A DNA stretch of 6,281 nucleotides from Anaerolineae bacterium (GTDB lineage Bacteria > Chloroflexota > Anaerolineae > B4-G1). Shown piece by piece: positions 1-5,786 of this stretch. The position numbers were made by a program, and so were the translations under genes. The notes under the pieces are model-generated. The model did no database searches, was not told where the DNA came from, and worked only from the letters and a program-made list of their open reading frames with translations. Position 1 is the first letter of the stretch, and each line of letters begins with the position of its first letter. The stretch is taken from NCBI GenBank assembly GCA_027079895.1, contig JALWUZ010000286.1, forward strand, positions 1 to 6,281. Direction: 5' to 3'.

Positions 1-1272
1 CTCGTCGCCGGTCTCGCCGTCACCCACCCCTACGCCGCGCCGGGCGACTACCGCGTCACCCTGAACGCGGCCAACGGCTGCCCGTCCCAGGACAGCCGCT
101 CCGTCGTCGTCGCCGTCCGCCCGCTCCCGCCGGAGACGGCCTGGACACGCCGGATTTACCTCAACGGCGCGGCGACCGCTCCGGGCCCCATCGCCGTCTG
201 GCCCGGCGACCGGGTGCAGGTTGTGGATCGCGTCGCCGTCACCTACACCGGCGACATCACCTTCACGCTCGACGAGCGCTGGACGGACTCGCTGGCCTTC
301 GTCAGCCATACCGTCGTCGCCCTGCCCGCCGGGACGACCGTCCTGCCCGGCAGCGCAGTGACGACCGGCACCGACCGCCTGACCTGGACCGTCGCCGGAT
401 TGCCCGCCGCCTGGGAGTACCTCATCACCCGCACCTACTCCGTCCGCCCCGACGACCGGCCTCACGACTACCTCACCACGACCCTCACCGTGGCCGGGGC
501 GGTCTCCCAGCCATCCCCGCGTTACCGGCAGTTCGACCATCTCCACTACGGCCTCGCCCTCGACCCGACGGCGGCCTGGCAGAACGGCGGGGCGGGGACG
601 ACCGTCACCTACGCCCTGACGGTGCGGAACAGCGGCACCGTCAGCGACCGGTACACCGTCGCCACCGGCGGCCATCGCTGGACGACGACCCTTTCGACGG
701 CGACGGTGGGCCCGCTCCCCCCCGGCGCGTCCGACGGGCTGATGGTCTACGTCCGCATCCCGTCCGGTGCGCCCGTCGGGCTGAGCGACACCGTCGCCCT
801 GACCGTCGCCTCCCAGGGAGACCCGGCCCTCACCGCCGCCGCCCGCCTGACGACCACCTCCGTAGTTCCGTTCTACGGCCTCACCCTCTCCCCGACGACG
901 GCGCAGCGCAGCGGTGTACCCGGCGCGTCCGTGACCTACACCCTCCGCCTGACCAACACCGGCAATATCGCCGACCGGTACGCCGTCGCCATAGCCGGGC
1001 ACGCCTGGCCGATGGCCGTCTCGGCGGACGCGGTGAGCCTGGGGATGGGAGTCGGCGGCGCGGTGGCCGTCACGGTGACGATTCCCATCACCGCCGCCGG
1101 GCTCAGCGACACCGGAGAGATCCGCGTCGCCTCGCTGGGCGACCCGTCCCAGGCCGCCCTGGCCCGTCTGACGACCGTCGCCATTGCCCCCCGGACGGGG
1201 TACGGCGTGTACCTGCCGCTCGTCATCCGCAACGCGCCCGCGACCGTCGTCCTCCCGTCAGGAGGGGGGTAG
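1..1272 (+). CDS. C-terminal part of a secreted/surface multidomain beta-sandwich protein (PKD, DUF11-like, tandem repeats, YLPLVIRN tail)
   Basis: The reading frame is open from base 1 to the TAG at 1270-1272, so the start lies left of the window and 423 codons are visible. Numbering from the first visible codon, residues 1-42 resemble the end of a PKD domain (HPYAAPGDYRVTL, then a Val-rich last strand). Residues about 43-170 form a DUF11-like Ig fold (LPAGTTVLPGS, LTWTVAGLPA). Residues 183-289 and 292-395 are two tandem copies of a Thr/Val-rich domain, each with a T-Y-x-L-x-[VL]-x-N-[ST]-G core similar to NEW3/NPCBM-associated domains. The chain ends with YLPLVIRN and a short Gly-rich tail. 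This architecture is typical of extracellular adhesins or cell-surface proteins, and no catalytic motif is visible. The signal peptide would lie outside the window. Role inferred: surface structure or adhesion. The ATG-like GTG at 214 is internal, because the frame continues upstream without a stop. Confidence 0.85.
   Translation, partial: LVAGLAVTHPYAAPGDYRVTLNAANGCPSQDSRSVVVAVRPLPPETAWTRRIYLNGAATAPGPIAVWPGDRVQVVDRVAVTYTGDITFTLDERWTDSLAFVSHTVVALPAGTTVLPGSAVTTGTDRLTWTVAGLPAAWEYLITRTYSVRPDDRPHDYLTTTLTVAGAVSQPSPRYRQFDHLHYGLALDPTAAWQNGGAGTTVTYALTVRNSGTVSDRYTVATGGHRWTTTLSTATVGPLPPGASDGLMVYVRIPSGAPVGLSDTVALTVASQGDPALTAAARLTTTSVVPFYGLTLSPTTAQRSGVPGASVTYTLRLTNTGNIADRYAVAIAGHAWPMAVSADAVSLGMGVGGAVAVTVTIPITAAGLSDTGEIRVASLGDPSQAALARLTTVAIAPRTGYGVYLPLVIRNAPATVVLPSGGG
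547..1185 (+). repeat. Two tandem ~109-codon domain repeats inside the surface protein
   Basis: Copy 1 starts at 547 (YGLALDPTAAW) and copy 2 at 874 (YGLTLSPTTAQ), a period of 327 bases. Shared landmarks are YGL-L-PT, G-TVTY-L-[VL]-N-[ST]G, [SA]DRY-VA, GH-W and LSDT, ending in ASxGDP and ARLTT. The copies match much better as protein than as DNA, so the duplication is old or under protein-level selection. The fold is probably an Ig-like beta sandwich. Confidence 0.85.
1210..1233 (+). other. YLPLVIRN C-terminal signature of secreted Chloroflexota proteins
   Basis: This segment encodes YLPLVIRN about 12 residues before the stop, at the end of a secreted-type repeat protein. I recognise the VYLPLV[LI]RN form as a recurrent C-terminal feature of extracellular proteins in Chloroflexota. 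Its mechanism (sorting, anchoring or processing) is not established to my knowledge. It is the main taxonomic clue in the window. Confidence 0.6.
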
Positions 1273-1350
1273 GGGCAACTCTCGCGGTTGCCCTTGCGCG
1301 GCGACCATCGCGGTGGCCATCGCGCGGTTGCCAACGGCGGGGCCGGGGTT

Positions 1351-1420
1351 GGGCCGGGGCGAGCCCGGCCCCTACGCCGTCGCGCGGGGGCCCTGGGCCG
1401 GGGCGAGTCCGGCCCCTACG
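1351..1420. repeat. Pair of 26-base GC-rich hairpin repeats upstream of the restriction-modification operon
   Basis: Copies lie at 1351-1376 and 1395-1420 and differ at one base (c/t at position 14). Each is itself a hairpin. In copy 1, gggccggg (1351-1358) pairs perfectly with cccggccc (1364-1371) around a gcgag loop; copy 2 has one G-T closing pair. Both end in CCCCTACG. They share the GGGGCGA...CCCCTAC pattern with the hairpin at 4403-4424 on the other side of the operon. The rest of 1273-1450 is GC-rich spacer, with two cgcggttgcc words near 1282 and 1323 and no promoter I can defend. Confidence 0.75.
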
Positions 1421-1454
1421 CGGCCGCCCGTTCTCACAATCGCCGCAACGAGTG

Positions 1455-1460
1455 AAGGAG
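1455..1460 (+). promoter_or_regulatory. Ribosome binding site of the restriction endonuclease gene
   Basis: AAGGAG ends 10 bases before the ATG at 1471. It fixes this ATG as the start and argues against the overlapping upstream frame. Confidence 0.75.
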
Positions 1461-1470
1461 AGAGACACTT

Positions 1471-2196
1471 ATGCCAATCGAACCCGAAAAACGACAGCAA
1501 ATCCGAGAGATCTTCGAGCGCTTCCTGCGCAACCGGCTGCGGGCCGTCCGACGGCTGAGGATAGAAGACCTGAACGTCAACCCCTTTCTCATCCGGGTGC
1601 TGGCCTCCGAACTGCGCCTGAACGACGCTGCCGCCATAGTCCGCTGGCTGGTGAGCCAGCGATTGGAGCGCGGCATGGTGACGGCGTTCGGCATCGCCCT
1701 CCAAGAAGCCGCCGGCGTCTTCTCCGAGGGGACGGGAGTCGAAGGAGCCGACATCTTGAAGGTCAAGGACGGAATCCACTACCACATCCAGATCAAGAGC
1801 GGGCCCAACACCATCCCGAAAGACCTGGGAGTGCGGATCTCCCAACTGCTGCGCTCAGCCCAACGGCGCAATCGCGGCTCCGTGGCCCTGTACGGCATGT
1901 GCTACGGCAGTGCGGAACAGGTCAGCAGCATCGTCAAGAAATACGTCTACGACGAGGGAGGCGTGGATTGGCTCTCCGGTAGGAAATTCTGGGAGTTCAT
2001 CTCCGGCGAGCCGGACTGCATCGAGGAGATCTACCGCATCGCCGCCGAGGTGGGCGAGAGTTTTCGTGGACCCGACGGGCTGTCCCTGTCCGAGGCCCTG
2101 GAAGCCAAAATCGAGGCCCTGACGACGCAGTTCGAGAACCTGTACGGCTCCGGCGGTGATGAGATGTGGGACAACCTGCTGAAGCGCAACTCGTGA
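1471..2196 (+). CDS. Type II restriction endonuclease, PmeII-like family (PD-(D/E)XK nuclease)
   Basis: This 241-residue protein is predicted to cut unmethylated DNA at a specific, unknown site in the cytoplasm. The nuclease core is visible: E79 in the helix AFGIALQEAAG, D94 in GADILKV, then a strand and QIKSGPNT with Q107 and K109. This gives an E-x14-D-x12-Q-x-K arrangement, a known PD-(D/E)XK variant. The N-terminal NPFLIRVLA and the later segments YGMCYGS (141-147) and GRKFWEFISGEPDC (170-183) match my memory of PmeII-type nucleases. The C-terminal residues 204-225 look like an amphipathic helix. The start is set by AAGGAG 10 bases upstream. The stop overlaps the proposed GTG start of the methyltransferase by four bases, so the two are surely co-translated and form a restriction-modification pair. 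No separate controller gene is visible. The nuclease assignment is strong from motif plus context; the exact family name is less certain. Confidence 0.8.
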   Translation: MPIEPEKRQQIREIFERFLRNRLRAVRRLRIEDLNVNPFLIRVLASELRLNDAAAIVRWLVSQRLERGMVTAFGIALQEAAGVFSEGTGVEGADILKVKDGIHYHIQIKSGPNTIPKDLGVRISQLLRSAQRRNRGSVALYGMCYGSAEQVSSIVKKYVYDEGGVDWLSGRKFWEFISGEPDCIEEIYRIAAEVGESFRGPDGLSLSEALEAKIEALTTQFENLYGSGGDEMWDNLLKRNS

Positions 2197-4358
2197 GGCC
2201 GGCCGTGCGCTATCTCGAAAAGACACTGCCAATCGAATACCTCAACCCCGTCGCTATGGCCGAGGGGAACGCCAAACGTCCGGTTTACAGGATGCACAAG
2301 TGGTGGGCCCGTCGCCTGGGGAGCGTGTTCCGAACGCTCATACTCTCCGCCTTCGCCCCTTCCGAGACGACCGACGACGACTTGTGGCGGCAATTCCGCG
2401 CGGGGGCCGACCTGGGCGGGAAAATCATCCTCGACCCCTTCATGGGCGGCGGCACTACCCTCGTGGAAGCCCTCCGCCTGGGCTGCAAGGTGATCGGTGT
2501 GGACATCAACCCCGTAGCCTGGTTCATCACCAAGAAGGAGATCGAGCCCGTCGCGCTGGATGACCTGGACGCCGCCTTCCGCCACCTGGAAGAGACCGCC
2601 GGACAGTCCATCAAGCGGTACTACCGTACCACCTGCCCGCACGGCCATCCGGCGGAGGTGATGTACTTCTTCTGGGTCAAAGTGGCCGAGTGCGCGGAGT
2701 GCGGCGCACGGGTGCGGCTGTTCCCGAACTACGAGTTGTCCCGTCGGGAGCACCAGCACGTCTCCTTCTGCCCGCGCTGCCTGCAAATCGTGGAGACGGC
2801 CCACTACTCCCCCGCCACCGTCTGCCCGGAGTGCGGCCTGGTGTTCGACCCCCGGAAAGGCGTCGCCGGGCGGGGGCTCTACACCTGCCCGGAGTGCGGC
2901 ACCCAACAACGTTTGCTGGACGCGGTGCAGCGCAAGGGCAGTCGCCTGGACGAGGAGATGCACGCTCTGGAAGGCTACTGCGCTGAGTGCGGGCGCTTCT
3001 TCAAGCGGGTGGACGACGAGGACCGGGCCCTGTGGGAAGAGGCCCAGGCGGAATTTCGCCGCCGTCGGGCTACCCTCCTGATACCGGAACAACGCATACC
3101 CACCGCCGGGCGCAGCGACCCGCGCCCGGTGAATCACGGCTACGAATACTTCCGGCAGATGTTCAACGAGCGGCAACTGCTGAGCCTTTCCACACTCCTG
3201 GAGGCCATCGCGGAGATACCGGAGCGCAACATCCGGGAGTTCATGCTGCTCGCTTTCTCCGACTGCGTGGGCACCAACACCACCTTCTGCAAGTACGAGG
3301 TGCGCTGGCACAAAATCTCCCCGTTCTTCGGACTGCACGCCTATCACCCCATCGAACGCCCGACGGAGAACAACGTCTGGGGCACCGTCTACGGGCGGGG
3401 GACGTTCACGCGCTGCTTCGCCAAGATCCGCCGGGCCAAAGAGTACTGCGAACGGCCCTACGAGCGCTTGTTCGACGCGCAGGGGCGACGGTTCAGCCAA
3501 TACCCCGCCGGCGAGCGGATCGCCGGCCATCTCGTGGACGATTTCGCCGCCCTGACCCAGAGAGACGCGGCCGCCCTGCTCCGTTGCGGGGACGCCGCCG
3601 ACCTGTCCGTCATCCCCGACGGCGTAGTGGACGCCGTGATCACCGATCCGCCCTATTTCGACAACGTGCAGTACTCGGAGTTGGCCGACTTCTTCTACGT
3701 CTGGCTGCGCCTGGTGCTGAAGGACGAGTATCCCTGGTTCGAGCCCCTGCTCTCCGGGCGACCCGCCGAAGTGGTCAAAAACGACCGCCTGGGCAAGACC
3801 GTAGCGACTTTCAATCGCGGGCTGGAGCGAGTGTTCTGCGAGTGCCACCGGGTGCTCAAGGATGACGGCCTGCTGGCGTTCACCTTCCACCACAATCAGG
3901 TATGGGCCTGGGCCGGCATCGCCGAAGTGATACTCGCGGCGGGGTTCTACGTCTCCGCCGCCCCTGCCGTGCGCTCCGAGGGGAAGAGCGGCTACCACAG
4001 CAGCCGGGGCAACATCCGTTACGACGCCGTGCTCGTCTGCCGCAAACGTCCCGCCCCCTACAGCGGGTCGGAGGACCCGCAGCCCTCGATCCTAGCGGAA
4101 GCCCTGGCCTGCCTGGAGAAAATCCACGCCTCAGGGATGGAGATCAACCAGGTGGACGTGTTTACCGTGGTGATGGCGAAGAGCCTGAAGTACCTGACCC
4201 AGACGCTGGCTGCCGGGCGCGGCGTTGACCCAGGGCCGCTCCAGGAGTTCCTGGAACGGATGGAGCGAGAGGTCCCCGCGCTGGCCCGCCGTTTCGAGCC
4301 CGGACGGCCATCCGGCGGGCAATATGCCATACAACGGGCCTTGTTCGACGCGGCATAA
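2193..4358 (+). CDS. Site-specific DNA methyltransferase with Zn-ribbon insertion (COG1743 / DUF1156-like), partner of the nuclease
   Basis: This 721-residue SAM-dependent amino-methyltransferase (N6-adenine or N4-cytosine) should protect host DNA from the adjacent nuclease. In order: a DUF1156-like N-terminus with HKWWARR (35-41); SAM-binding motif I, DPFMGGGTT (81-89), followed by GVDINP (102-107); a cysteine-rich insertion with CxxC pairs at 167/170, 193/196, 211/214, 232/235 and 263/266 plus C148, read as zinc ribbons; catalytic DPPY (485-488) within DPPYFDNVQYSELADFF; and a C-terminal LLAFTFHH strand. Motif I precedes DPPY with the large insertion between, an alpha-like order that suggests the insertion helps target recognition. 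I chose GTG 2193 because it gives a GTGA overlap with the nuclease stop. GTG 2166 is an in-frame alternative (730 residues), and neither has a good Shine-Dalgarno. Modified base and recognition site cannot be read from sequence. Confidence 0.88.
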   Translation: MRPAVRYLEKTLPIEYLNPVAMAEGNAKRPVYRMHKWWARRLGSVFRTLILSAFAPSETTDDDLWRQFRAGADLGGKIILDPFMGGGTTLVEALRLGCKVIGVDINPVAWFITKKEIEPVALDDLDAAFRHLEETAGQSIKRYYRTTCPHGHPAEVMYFFWVKVAECAECGARVRLFPNYELSRREHQHVSFCPRCLQIVETAHYSPATVCPECGLVFDPRKGVAGRGLYTCPECGTQQRLLDAVQRKGSRLDEEMHALEGYCAECGRFFKRVDDEDRALWEEAQAEFRRRRATLLIPEQRIPTAGRSDPRPVNHGYEYFRQMFNERQLLSLSTLLEAIAEIPERNIREFMLLAFSDCVGTNTTFCKYEVRWHKISPFFGLHAYHPIERPTENNVWGTVYGRGTFTRCFAKIRRAKEYCERPYERLFDAQGRRFSQYPAGERIAGHLVDDFAALTQRDAAALLRCGDAADLSVIPDGVVDAVITDPPYFDNVQYSELADFFYVWLRLVLKDEYPWFEPLLSGRPAEVVKNDRLGKTVATFNRGLERVFCECHRVLKDDGLLAFTFHHNQVWAWAGIAEVILAAGFYVSAAPAVRSEGKSGYHSSRGNIRYDAVLVCRKRPAPYSGSEDPQPSILAEALACLEKIHASGMEINQVDVFTVVMAKSLKYLTQTLAAGRGVDPGPLQEFLERMEREVPALARRFEPGRPSGGQYAIQRALFDAA

Positions 4359-4363
4359 GACCA

Positions 4364-4385
4364 GGCGGCGGATTTATCCGTCGCC
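4364..4385. terminator. Strong hairpin just after the methyltransferase stop; possible operon end
   Basis: ggcggcggat (4364-4373) pairs with atccgtcgcc (4376-4385) along ten positions with one G-T pair, starting six bases after the TAA. There is no T-run after it, so it is not a classic intrinsic terminator. It could protect the mRNA 3' end or be a member of a dispersed palindromic repeat family. Confidence 0.5.
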
Positions 4386-4402
4386 GACGCACGGGCTTGG
4401 GA

Positions 4403-4424
4403 GGGGCGACATGCTGGTCGCCCC
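4403..4424. repeat. GGGGCGAC/GTCGCCCC palindromic repeat
   Basis: ggggcgac (4403-4410) and gtcgcccc (4417-4424) are perfect inverted repeats around atgctg, followed by cctac. The GGGGCGA and CCCCTAC ends match the two hairpins at 1351-1420, so this is probably the same dispersed element family. Confidence 0.65.
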
Positions 4425-4458
4425 CTACATCCCATGCTCCGGCGTGTATCCTCATCCT

Positions 4459-4484
4459 CGTTCCCACGATCCGGCGTGGGAACG
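4459..4484. repeat. cgttcccacg / cgtgggaacg palindromic repeat
   Basis: Ten-base perfect inverted repeats (4459-4468 and 4475-4484) flank a six-base loop, atccgg. The CTCGTTCCCACG...CGTGGGAACG form is, to my recollection, a widespread bacterial intergenic palindrome found in many phyla. Function unknown. Confidence 0.7.
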
Positions 4485-4506
4485 GCGGGGCTGACGCGGG
4501 GCTAGC

Positions 4507-4527
4507 GGCAGCGGATGATCTGCTGCC
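4507..4527. repeat. ggcagcgga / tctgctgcc hairpin
   Basis: Nine paired positions (4507-4515 with 4519-4527, one G-T pair) enclose a tga loop. It is the fourth hairpin within 165 bases. No T-run follows. From here to about 4660 I see no supported gene: a frame open to the TAG near 4658 runs through the palindromes and resembles nothing I know. Confidence 0.5.
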
Positions 4528-4670
4528 TGAGAGGGTGTTCGTCGCAATGCAACGACCCCGGCGGTACGGTCGCGAAGTGCTTCTACTGGGGGCAGCTGAA
4601 CAGCCGGATGTACCGTGCGGGATGCTCATCTTGAAGTTGAATCAGCTGAGGAGTTTTTAGCCATTTGGAT

Positions 4671-4698
4671 TTGCCTTTTTTTCTACTTAGGATATAAT
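4671..4698 (+). promoter_or_regulatory. Sigma-70-type promoter of the cysteine-repeat peptide gene
   Basis: A perfect TATAAT -10 box lies at 4693-4698. TTGCCT (4671-4676; four of six match TTGACA) lies 16 bases upstream. The start of transcription would be near A4705, leaving a leader of about 140 nt before the ATG at 4846. The leader holds only weak short hairpins (for example ggct...agcc near 4773-4787). I could not match it to a known riboswitch, but its length leaves room for regulation. The promoter sits at the left edge of the AT-richer island. Confidence 0.65.
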
Positions 4699-4832
4699 GG
4701 CGGCACTCTCTTTTTACCCCAGATTCTCGCAGTTTGAGTAGGCGGTTTCACATTAATGGGGTGACGAGGTACAGGCTATTGGAAGCCCCGTCAACGCAAC
4801 GCATATTGGTCTGGTTTGTCTCCAAAATTTTT

Positions 4833-4839
4833 AAGGAGG
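4833..4839 (+). promoter_or_regulatory. Ribosome binding site of the cysteine-repeat peptide
   Basis: AAGGAGG lies six bases before ATG 4846. It is the best Shine-Dalgarno in the window. It selects this ATG over the in-frame TTG at 4816, which lies upstream of the site. Confidence 0.85.
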
Positions 4840-4845
4840 ATTGCT

Positions 4846-5079
4846 ATGAAGTGGTTGGCGTTAGTCGGAGTTATCGCAAAAACAGGGGAGACCGCTCCTT
4901 CTACCCTCGGAGAAACCAACCTTTCATTGTGTGAACCTGACTACCCATGTTATCCTGATCGTGGGGAGTGTTCTCCCACCGGTACCTGCTCTCCTGATAA
5001 TTTGGAGTGCTATCCATGGAGCACCTGTACTCCCGATCGGCCTAGCTGTCATCCAGATGAGGTTTGTTACCCCTCGTGA
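4846..5079 (+). CDS. 77-residue cysteine-repeat peptide, C-x-P-x3-C-x-P-x4 units; candidate RiPP-like precursor
   Basis: I do not recognise this family. Residues 1-28 (MKWLALVGVIAKTG...) form a leader-like segment without Cys; the first 11 residues are hydrophobic but too short for a standard signal peptide. Residues 29-77 are a repeat array with Cys at 29, 35, 42, 48, 55, 61, 68 and 74, spaced 6-7-6-7-6-7-6, every Cys followed by x-Pro. Five of the eight continue as C-x-P-D. The core is acidic (many Asp/Glu, few basic residues). The gene has its own promoter and a perfect AAGGAGG site, and the repeats use different synonymous codons, which supports real coding. Possible roles: precursor of a thioether or disulfide-crosslinked natural product, a metal-binding peptide, or a small toxin/bacteriocin. 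No radical SAM, cyclodehydratase, lanthionine synthetase, protease or transporter gene is in the window, so the modified-peptide idea is inference only. Confidence 0.8.
   Translation: MKWLALVGVIAKTGETAPSTLGETNLSLCEPDYPCYPDRGECSPTGTCSPDNLECYPWSTCTPDRPSCHPDEVCYPS
4930..5076 (+). repeat. Tandem 39-base (13-residue) repeats encoding the cysteine array
   Basis: Units lie at 4930-4968, 4969-5007, 5008-5046 and a shortened last unit at 5047-5076. Each full unit encodes C-x-P-x3-C-x-P-x4, and most carry Asp after the second Pro. DNA identity between units is low (tgt/tgc, and cct/ccc/cca for Pro), so the pattern is conserved at protein level rather than being a fresh DNA duplication. Confidence 0.9.
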
Positions 5080-5159
5080 ATAGGAGTTGCGCACTTTTAA
5101 GAATGTGATCTCACTATCGCGTAATCGCGAACAACTTTCTTCAAGTTATACCCATATAC

Positions 5160-5169
5160 GGGGGGGGGG
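5160..5169. repeat. Run of ten G
   Basis: The homopolymer directly follows ttatacccatatac, 80 bases after the peptide stop. Tracts of this length are prone to slippage in replication and to sequencing length errors, so its exact length should be treated with caution. Confidence 0.85.
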
Positions 5170-5255
5170 CGAGTCCATAGGGGGCTTGTCGTCACCCAGA
5201 GTATTCTGTCGGCTATGACATCATCCATATCTGGGAAAATGTTGCCGGTTTGCCC

Positions 5256-5419
5256 CTAGTACACGACGGCGGAAGTCCTTCGGGGGTTTAGGCATGATGG
5301 AGTTTCGCCAAGTCACCCCATATATGGGCGGAAACAGCGTTTTTGCTCACTTTCACCCATATATTGAGGCGGCGTCGGTAGACAGAAACCCCCGACGAAT
5401 TTAGGCCGCGATGTACTAG
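5256..5419. repeat. 164-bp imperfect palindrome with 34-base arms
   Basis: The left arm 5256-5289 and the reverse complement of 5386-5419 match at 26 of 34 positions without gaps. This includes perfect outer (ctagtaca) and inner (tcgggggttt) blocks separated by 16 bases on both sides. Inside, atatatggg (5320-5328) pairs with cccatatat (5356-5364) around aaac-agc-gttt. This could be a decayed MITE-like element or the fold of a structured RNA. No target-site duplication was identified. Confidence 0.6.
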
Positions 5420-5462
5420 TGACTTGGAAAGATGGGACTCGCATTTCGCGGATCTCTCAAGG

Positions 5463-5514
5463 GGGATTCGGGAGATTTGGCGACAAGCGTCGTGTAGACC
5501 CATCCGAGAATCCC
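5463..5514. repeat. Stem-loop with nested hairpin
   Basis: gggattc (5463-5469) pairs with gaatccc (5508-5514). Inside lies cgac-aagc-gtcg (5481-5492). The stem is modest, and it may be part of the same structured region as the palindrome to its left. Confidence 0.4.
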
Positions 5515-5786
5515 GACAAGTGTAGAATGACCTTCTGCGTCTCCAACAAGGGCGACTGATGGCGGTACTTCCCCAGACGCACCGCGGATATATGGTATAT
5601 GGCAACCCCTTGAAGGCTTTCAGCAACCGTTCCCGAGTCGGCATCCGAGTCTCCCGCTTGGGATTCCTCTCATTATAACCCTCGCAACACCTCGCCGCTC
5701 TGCCCCAACGTTCGGCGCACTCAATAGAACTTTAGTTTCCGGTAAATCATGTGCGATGCTGAATGCTCCAACCTCCATATTGCAGT

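Larger units (their letters stand above)
5080..5786. other. AT-richer non-coding spacer between the peptide gene and the transposase
   Basis: I see no gene here that I can support. Short frames on both strands (for example minus 5644-5288, 118 codons, and plus 5294-5404, 36 codons) are Arg/Ser-rich or very short and match nothing I recognise. The stretch is rich in local structure: a G10 run, an imperfect 164-bp palindrome, smaller hairpins and recurring CCATATA words. An isolated TATAAT on the minus strand (5677-5672), with a GGGAG and ATG downstream, could drive leftward transcription, but there is no good -35. It may be remnant DNA or contain an unannotated RNA. Confidence 0.6.

Noticed and set aside
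1351..1420. CRISPR array
   Set aside because: Only two repeat copies with an 18-base gap, each a GC-rich hairpin of an apparently dispersed family; no further units and no cas genes.
1184..1558. Plus-strand frame spanning the end of the surface protein and the start of the nuclease
   Set aside because: It reads through the hairpin repeats and overlaps two better supported genes in another frame.
2031..3998. Minus-strand open frame of 655 codons opposite the methyltransferase
   Set aside because: It lies antisense to a gene with clear SAM-binding, CxxC and DPPY motifs; its translation is low-complexity, with no recognisable domain. GC-rich codon bias creates such mirror frames.
4397..4660. 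Plus-strand frame running through the palindrome cluster to a TAG
   Set aside because: Its first half translates known-type palindromic repeats, there is no ribosome binding site, and the remainder (about 4500-4660) matches nothing recognisable; at most a gene relic.
4816..5079. Longer version of the cysteine peptide starting at TTG 4816
   Set aside because: The perfect AAGGAGG site lies between this TTG and ATG 4846, six bases before the ATG, which clearly favours the shorter start.
5294..5404. Plus-strand 36-codon frame beginning MMEFRQVTPYMGG
   Set aside because: It has no proper Shine-Dalgarno and overlaps the palindromic structure, whose CCCATATAT words explain the repeated Pro-Tyr.
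5288..5644. Minus-strand 118-codon frame in the AT-richer spacer
   Set aside because: The translation is Arg/Ser-rich and unlike any family I know, it crosses the 164-bp palindrome, and its promoter lacks a -35. Not strong enough to call a gene.
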